Shown here: positions 59,791-64,000 of the stretch, one piece after another
How the letters are laid out: every line of letters begins with the position of its first letter
Position numbering within the stretch: position 1 is the stretch's first letter
Assembly (NCBI RefSeq): GCF_020216025.1
Contig: NZ_JAIWNC010000022.1
Location: 1-64,000, forward strand
From: Jidongwangia harbinensis
GTDB lineage: Bacteria; Actinomycetota; Actinomycetes; Mycobacteriales; Micromonosporaceae
DNA length: 64,000 nucleotides
Direction of reading: 5' to 3'
Translations under genes and position numbers: made by a program
Notes under the pieces: model-generated
Database searches by the model: none
What the model saw: the letters and a program-made list of their open reading frames with translations, nothing else
Told to the model about the DNA's origin: nothing

Positions 59791-62700
59791 ATGAGTGGCC
59801 AACATCGAAAAGGGACGCGACGGAAGGTCATCGCCGGCGCGACGGCTCTCGCGGCCGTTTCCGCAGCGCTCTTCCAGGTCTATCTGACCGGACCGGAGGC
59901 CGGCGCGGAGGAGGGTCCGCAGCGCCCGGCCGCCGCTACGCGCGCTGGAACCCAGACCGTAACGCTGGTGACCGGCGACCGGGTGACCGTCTCCGGGTCG
60001 GCCGGCGCCCGGCCGAGCATCGTGCCCGGTAAGGGCCGGGAGGGAATGTCCTTCTCCACCTCCGTGGTGGGTGGACGTCTGATGGTGATTCCGGGCGATG
60101 CCGCACGCCTGATCCGGACGGGCAAGATCGATCGGCGCCTGTTCGACGTGACCGAGCTGATCCGGTCGGGCTATGCCGACGAGAAGCGGACGGCCGTTCC
60201 GCTGATCGTGAGTTACCGGTCGGCGGCGCCGGTGAAGCGGGCGATCGGGCGGGTCGGGGCGAGGGTGACCCGGGAGTTGCCGGCGGTGCGTGGCGGCGCG
60301 GTGAGCGTGCCGAAGTCGCGTACGCAGGGGTTGTGGAAGTCCTTGACCGCCGAGGCCGGGGTGCGGAAGATCTGGCTGGATGGCCTCAGCCGGCAGGCGC
60401 TCGACGTGAGTGTGCCGCAGATCGGCGCGCCCGCGGGGTGGGCGGCCGGCCACACGGGTAAGGGCATGACGGTCGCCGTGCTGGACAGCGCGGTCGACGC
60501 CGAGCATCCCGATCTGGCCGGCCGGGTGACGGTGCGGAACTTCGTCGAGGACGAGCCGCCGGCCGGTGGTGAGGCGCACGGCACCCACGTGGCCGCGACG
60601 ATCGCCGGGGACGGCAAGGCGTCCGGCGGCAGGCATCGGGGCGTGGCGCCGGAGGCGAAGATCCTCTCGGGCGTCGTCTGCGGCCAGGGCGACTGCCCGG
60701 ACTCGGCGATACTCGCCGGCATGCAGTGGGCCGCCGTCGAGCGGAAGGCCCGCGTCGTCAACATGAGCCTCCGCCAGCCCGACAAGCCCGGCGAGGGACC
60801 GCTCGAGGAGGCGGTGAACCGGCTGACCGCGGAGACCGGAGCGCTGTTCGTGATCTGTGCCGGCAACGCGGGGAGGACCGGCGACGGCACCTCCACGGTC
60901 GAGGCGGCGAGCACCGCCGACGCGGCGCTGTCCGTCGGCGCGGTCGACGACAAGGACCAGCTCGCCGACTTCTCCAGCCGTGGTCCACGGGTGGGCGACG
61001 CGGCGATCAAGCCGGACATCACGGCGCCCGGTGTGGGCATCGTGGCGGCCAAGGCATCCAGCGTCACCGGTGCGCCGGCACAGCCTGGCGTGCCGGACGG
61101 TTACCTTTCGATGAGCGGCACCTCGATGGCCGCGCCGCACGTCGCCGGGGCGGCGTTGCTGCTCGCACAGGCGCATCCGGACTGGACGGCGTCGCGGCTG
61201 AAGGCGACGTTGATGGCCTCCGCTCAGCCTGACGAGGCGCTCGGCGCGTTCGAGCAGGGCGCGGGGCGGGTCGACGTGACGCGGGCGCTGGGGCAGACCG
61301 TGGTCGCCGACCCGCCGTCGGTGTCCTACGGCCTGGCGAAGTGGCCACACACGAAGGACGTCGAGATCGCCAGGAAGCTGACCTACCGCAACGACGGCGA
61401 ACAGGCCGTCACGCTGAAACTGGCGATCACCGGCAGCGGCGCCGGTGTCTTCGGACTCGGCGCCGACACGATCGAGGTGCCGGCCGGCGGAACGGCGGCG
61501 GTCCCGGTCACGGTCAAGCTGCCGAAGGCGGCGGAGAACACCGCCCACACCGCCCGGGTGATCGCCGCCGCGGGCGACCAGCGGGTGGTGACGCCGCTGG
61601 CCATCGTCAAGGAGACCGAGCGCTACGACATCACTGTGCACAACATCGGACTGGACGGGAAGCCGACGCCGGACTACTTCCTCATGATCTTCGACGACCC
61701 GTCCTCGTTCTTTCCGATGGGGATGCCCTACGACGAATCCGGCACGGTCACCGTCCGGGTGCCCAGGGGCCGCTACACGCTGACCTCGGACATCGACACG
61801 TCGCCCGGCAGAGACCTCTCGCAGACGGCTCTGATGTATCAGCCGACGTTGGTCGCCGACCGCGACGCCGAGGTCACCTTCGACGCCCGGCGTGCCACGC
61901 CGGTGTCGCAGCGGATTCCCGAGCCCGGCGCCGAGGTCGGCCATGCGTCCGCCGGCATGACGATGAAGATCGACGGCACACCCGCGGAGTTCGCGGTGCG
62001 CCAGCAGGGCTTCGACGGCCTGCGCATCGGGGAGGTCGGTGCACGCGTAGGCGTGACCGACGTCATCGGCTCGGTGACCAGCCGCTGGACTCGGCCCGGG
62101 TCCGAGGAGGACAGTCCGTACGCGTACTTCGTCGTCGACCGGATGCCCGGCGATCAGCTCCTGGCCGGTTACCACCGCCGGTACACCGAGCAAGAGTTCG
62201 CCACCGAAACGCAGGACGTTCGCGCTCCGGCAGCCGGCCTGAAAGCCAGCCAACTCGTCCAAGCGGCTCCGGAGAGCCGCCCGGGAACCGACCCCGTCGA
62301 GGACTTCTACGCCACGAGTGACATCGAGGTCGGCATCCGTGCTGGATCAGCGGATCGGATCAACCACTACAGCATCGACGACGATCTCCGCTGGCGGACC
62401 GTTCTCCAGATCGGGGAGATGAACGACAGCGGGTTCCTCAGGGGACCGGAGTTCGAGCAACCTTGGCGGGACTACCGGGCCGGCGAGCATACGAAGCAGG
62501 TGTGGGCGCAGGCACCGTTCGGCCCGTCGATCAACGGTGAACTCTCCACCCGTCTGGGTGACGACCTGTTCGTGTCCCTGCCGCAGCTCGGCGACGCGGC
62601 CGGGCACCGTGGCCTGCACTTCGATCTCCCCACCCGGACGAAGCTGTTCCGCGACGGCGAACTGATCGCCGACGAGGAACGCGCCGAGGTGGGCGCAAAC

Positions 62701-63108
62701 CGGCAGCCGGCTGAGGCGGCGGACTATCGGGTGGAGCAGACCAGTGAGGGTGGCTTCGGTGGCCTGGCCATCCGGACGGCGACCGTGCTGACGTTCCGGT
62801 CCGCCCGTCCGGCGGGCGACACGGAGGAGCCGTTGCCGTTGGTCACGGTCCACTTCGGTGCGCCGGCGGCCGGGAAGCTCCCGGTCGATGTGCGGGACGT
62901 GGCCGGCAAGCCGACTCCGGCCGCGGAACTCGACGTCGAGGTGTCCTTCGACGACGGCAAGACCTGGAAACCTGCGTCGGTGTCCGGTGGCGCCGTGCCG
63001 GTGGACACCCCGGCGGGCACGGAGTTCGTTTCGCTGCGGGCCAGGGCGAAATCGGCCCAAGGGAGCACGGTCGAGCAGACCGTGATCCGGGCCTACCGAC
63101 CGGAGTGA
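59791..63108 (+). CDS. Secreted subtilisin-like (S8) serine protease, 1105 aa
   Basis: Signal peptide (KGTRRKVIAGATALAAVSAA, cut near 40), prodomain to about residue 215, and a subtilase domain with Asp232 (AVLDSAVD), His266 (HGTHVAAT), oxyanion Asn in VICAGNAG and Ser445 (SGTSMAAPHVAGAALLLA). The usual Asp-Thr/Ser-Gly is Asp-Ser-Ala here. About 600 further residues are beta-rich, with a DUF1034-like segment after the protease (RKLTYRNDGEQAVTLKLAIT). An AT-rich island at 59735-59760 marks the promoter; AAGGT precedes the ATG. Secreted and probably degradative. A strong terminator follows. Confidence 0.92.
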   Translation: MSGQHRKGTRRKVIAGATALAAVSAALFQVYLTGPEAGAEEGPQRPAAATRAGTQTVTLVTGDRVTVSGSAGARPSIVPGKGREGMSFSTSVVGGRLMVIPGDAARLIRTGKIDRRLFDVTELIRSGYADEKRTAVPLIVSYRSAAPVKRAIGRVGARVTRELPAVRGGAVSVPKSRTQGLWKSLTAEAGVRKIWLDGLSRQALDVSVPQIGAPAGWAAGHTGKGMTVAVLDSAVDAEHPDLAGRVTVRNFVEDEPPAGGEAHGTHVAATIAGDGKASGGRHRGVAPEAKILSGVVCGQGDCPDSAILAGMQWAAVERKARVVNMSLRQPDKPGEGPLEEAVNRLTAETGALFVICAGNAGRTGDGTSTVEAASTADAALSVGAVDDKDQLADFSSRGPRVGDAAIKPDITAPGVGIVAAKASSVTGAPAQPGVPDGYLSMSGTSMAAPHVAGAALLLAQAHPDWTASRLKATLMASAQPDEALGAFEQGAGRVDVTRALGQTVVADPPSVSYGLAKWPHTKDVEIARKLTYRNDGEQAVTLKLAITGSGAGVFGLGADTIEVPAGGTAAVPVTVKLPKAAENTAHTARVIAAAGDQRVVTPLAIVKETERYDITVHNIGLDGKPTPDYFLMIFDDPSSFFPMGMPYDESGTVTVRVPRGRYTLTSDIDTSPGRDLSQTALMYQPTLVADRDAEVTFDARRATPVSQRIPEPGAEVGHASAGMTMKIDGTPAEFAVRQQGFDGLRIGEVGARVGVTDVIGSVTSRWTRPGSEEDSPYAYFVVDRMPGDQLLAGYHRRYTEQEFATETQDVRAPAAGLKASQLVQAAPESRPGTDPVEDFYATSDIEVGIRAGSADRINHYSIDDDLRWRTVLQIGEMNDSGFLRGPEFEQPWRDYRAGEHTKQVWAQAPFGPSINGELSTRLGDDLFVSLPQLGDAAGHRGLHFDLPTRTKLFRDGELIADEERAEVGANRQPAEAADYRVEQTSEGGFGGLAIRTATVLTFRSARPAGDTEEPLPLVTVHFGAPAAGKLPVDVRDVAGKPTPAAELDVEVSFDDGKTWKPASVSGGAVPVDTPAGTEFVSLRARAKSAQGSTVEQTVIRAYRPE

Positions 63109-63115
63109 TCCCGGC

Positions 63116-63142
63116 GGGGAGGCAACCGGCGGTTGCCTCCCC
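63116..63142. terminator. Terminator hairpin between S8 protease and DUF3037
   Basis: GGGGAGGCAACC, loop GGC, GGTTGCCTCCCC: a 12-pair perfect stem between two convergent genes, 8 bases after the protease stop. Confidence 0.85.
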
Positions 63143-63151
63143 GTTGCCCTC

Positions 63152-63520
63152 TCAACGCACCAGGAGGTCGAGGAGACGGGTCAACTCGGCGGCCGGGTCG
63201 TCGGCCAGACCCATGTGGACCGGGCCGGCCCGCAGGATCGTGCTGCGCGGTGCGACCATCCAGCGGAACCGCTCGCCCAGCTTCATCGTCCCGCACGCCC
63301 CGTCGCCGTCCGCGGTCTTCCGCCAGGACGCCAGCGCGGACCGGATCGCGGGCAGGTCGGCGCCGGGGTCGAGGGCGAGCAGGCGGGCCTCGTCCAGATG
63401 GATGCCCGCGGCCAGGAAATCGCGGCGCTGGCAGTAGAGCAGCACGCCGACGTTGATCAGCTCGCCGCGTTCGACGCGCGGCACGGCCTGGACGGCCGCG
63501 TACTCGTAGGGGACTCTCAT
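63152..63520 (-). CDS. DUF3037 protein
   Basis: 122 residues from ATG at 63520 (MRVPYEYAAVQAVPRVERGE). LINVGVLLYCQRRDFLAAGI and RFRWMVAPRSTILRAGPVHM are DUF3037 features. The ATG overlaps the stop of the HipA-like gene (ATGA at 63517-63520), so the two are translated together. This pair recurs in actinobacteria. Function unknown; it may be the regulator or partner of the kinase. Confidence 0.88.
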   Translation of the reverse strand: MRVPYEYAAVQAVPRVERGELINVGVLLYCQRRDFLAAGIHLDEARLLALDPGADLPAIRSALASWRKTADGDGACGTMKLGERFRWMVAPRSTILRAGPVHMGLADDPAAELTRLLDLLVR

Positions 63521-64000
63521 GCCCGGTCCGCCTCCGGCAGCCAGGACCCGGGCGTGGCCGCCCGCCGGCTCAGATGATCGAGGTACGCCGACCGCGCCTG
63601 GTCCGCGGTGTCGAAGTCGAACTCGGCCAGCCACTCGTCGGGCACCAGCGCGAGCACGTCGCGCAGCAGTTCCGGGGTGAGCCGGGCGGCCAGCGCCGGA
63701 CCGGCCGTGCCGAGCGCGGTGGCGTACGGCTTCAGTACATGGTCGTCCCACCGGTACGGCCGGTCCACCAGGCTCGCCGCCCGCGGCCAGTTGTGGTGGA
63801 AGTACAGCGTCGCGCCGTGGTCGATGAGCCAGAGCCGACCGTGCCAGATCAGCAGGTTCGGATTGCGCCAGCTGCGGTCCACGTTCTCCACGAACGCGTC
63901 GAACGCGACCACCCGGGAGGCCAGTTCCGGGTCCACCGGGTGGGCGACCGGGTCGTAGCCGAGCGATCCGGGCAGGAAGTCCATGCCGAGGTTGGCGCCG
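63517..64000 (-). CDS. HipA-like kinase, C-terminal part (cut by window end)
   Basis: About 161 C-terminal residues are visible and the frame runs off the right edge. VVAFDAFVENVDRSWRNPNL and LLIWHGRLWLIDHGATLYFH have the HipA-type catalytic-loop pattern (Asn near DR..NPN, then Asp in IDHG). HipA relatives phosphorylate proteins such as GltX; here no HipB-like antitoxin is next to it, and DUF3037 takes that position. N-terminal half not seen, so activity cannot be judged. Confidence 0.75.
   Translation of the reverse strand, partial: GANLGMDFLPGSLGYDPVAHPVDPELASRVVAFDAFVENVDRSWRNPNLLIWHGRLWLIDHGATLYFHHNWPRAASLVDRPYRWDDHVLKPYATALGTAGPALAARLTPELLRDVLALVPDEWLAEFDFDTADQARSAYLDHLSRRAATPGSWLPEADRA

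Overview
The window is very GC-rich, uses many GTG starts, has genes joined by 4-base ATGA/GTGA overlaps, and carries a set of actinobacterial marker families (DUF3039, DUF3093, DUF3099, DUF3159, DUF3710, DUF4193, DUF7455). It is a chromosomal segment of an actinomycete. Gene content and order suggest Micromonosporaceae, perhaps an Actinoplanes relative; that placement is inference. The backbone follows the conserved sigB - sigA - suhB - cei - DUF4193 - DUF3093 - dut - DUF3710 - OB - DUF3159 - trkA pair - APC permease - TrmA-type methylase - dxs - RNase D - DUF3000 - hemE - hemY - hemQ order that I know from the Mycobacterium tuberculosis Rv2676-Rv2710 region. No rRNA, tRNA, CRISPR array, integrase or transposase was recognised.

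Layout. 1-6 kb: 5' part of a SigB-like sigma gene, a Spo0M-like arrestin, dtd, then a 1016-residue NACHT NTPase whose stop overlaps the start of a HhH-GPD DNA-repair-like protein. 6-12 kb: a BrnTA-like toxin-antitoxin pair with a perfect 22-base palindrome at the toxin start, DUF3099, a tandem-repeat block and a 38-base palindrome, a pseudouridine kinase/glycosidase pair, DUF3039, an SF2 helicase and DUF7455. 12-25 kb: the principal sigma factor and the conserved backbone, including a potassium module (two TrkA proteins divergent from a KimA-like permease). 25-28 kb: a 2H phosphoesterase, an 875-base gene-poor stretch, then dxs.

28-38.6 kb is the most lineage-specific part. Three paralogous membrane-anchored beta-propeller proteins run into a two-component system. 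After a second tandem-repeat block come a DUF2637 membrane protein with a low-complexity linker and a C-terminal helix-turn-helix, then two paralogous proline-rich membrane proteins. 38.6-52 kb: FadB/FadA beta-oxidation pair, RNase D, a membrane S1C protease, DUF3000, the coproporphyrin-type haem genes hemE-hemY-hemQ, a GNAT, a free-standing CBM48 domain, WrbA, an MFS exporter and MsrB. The MFS gene appears to begin at a CTG that overlaps the msrB stop.

52-64 kb: a PH-like membrane protein, an LPXTG wall protein, a stand-alone LigD-type polymerase and a LigC-type ligase (a split NHEJ set; Ku is not here), a cluster of long palindromic repeats, a two-TM potassium channel whose 3' end overlaps a convergent secreted peptidase lipoprotein by 50 bases, an SDR, a 1105-residue secreted subtilase, and a DUF3037/HipA-like pair cut by the window end.

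The best candidates for something undescribed are the NACHT-HhH-GPD unit, the triple-propeller plus two-component locus, and two families of intergenic repeats, each found at two distant places in the window. A tract of at least 197 identical bases shared by the two sigma genes suggests recent gene conversion.
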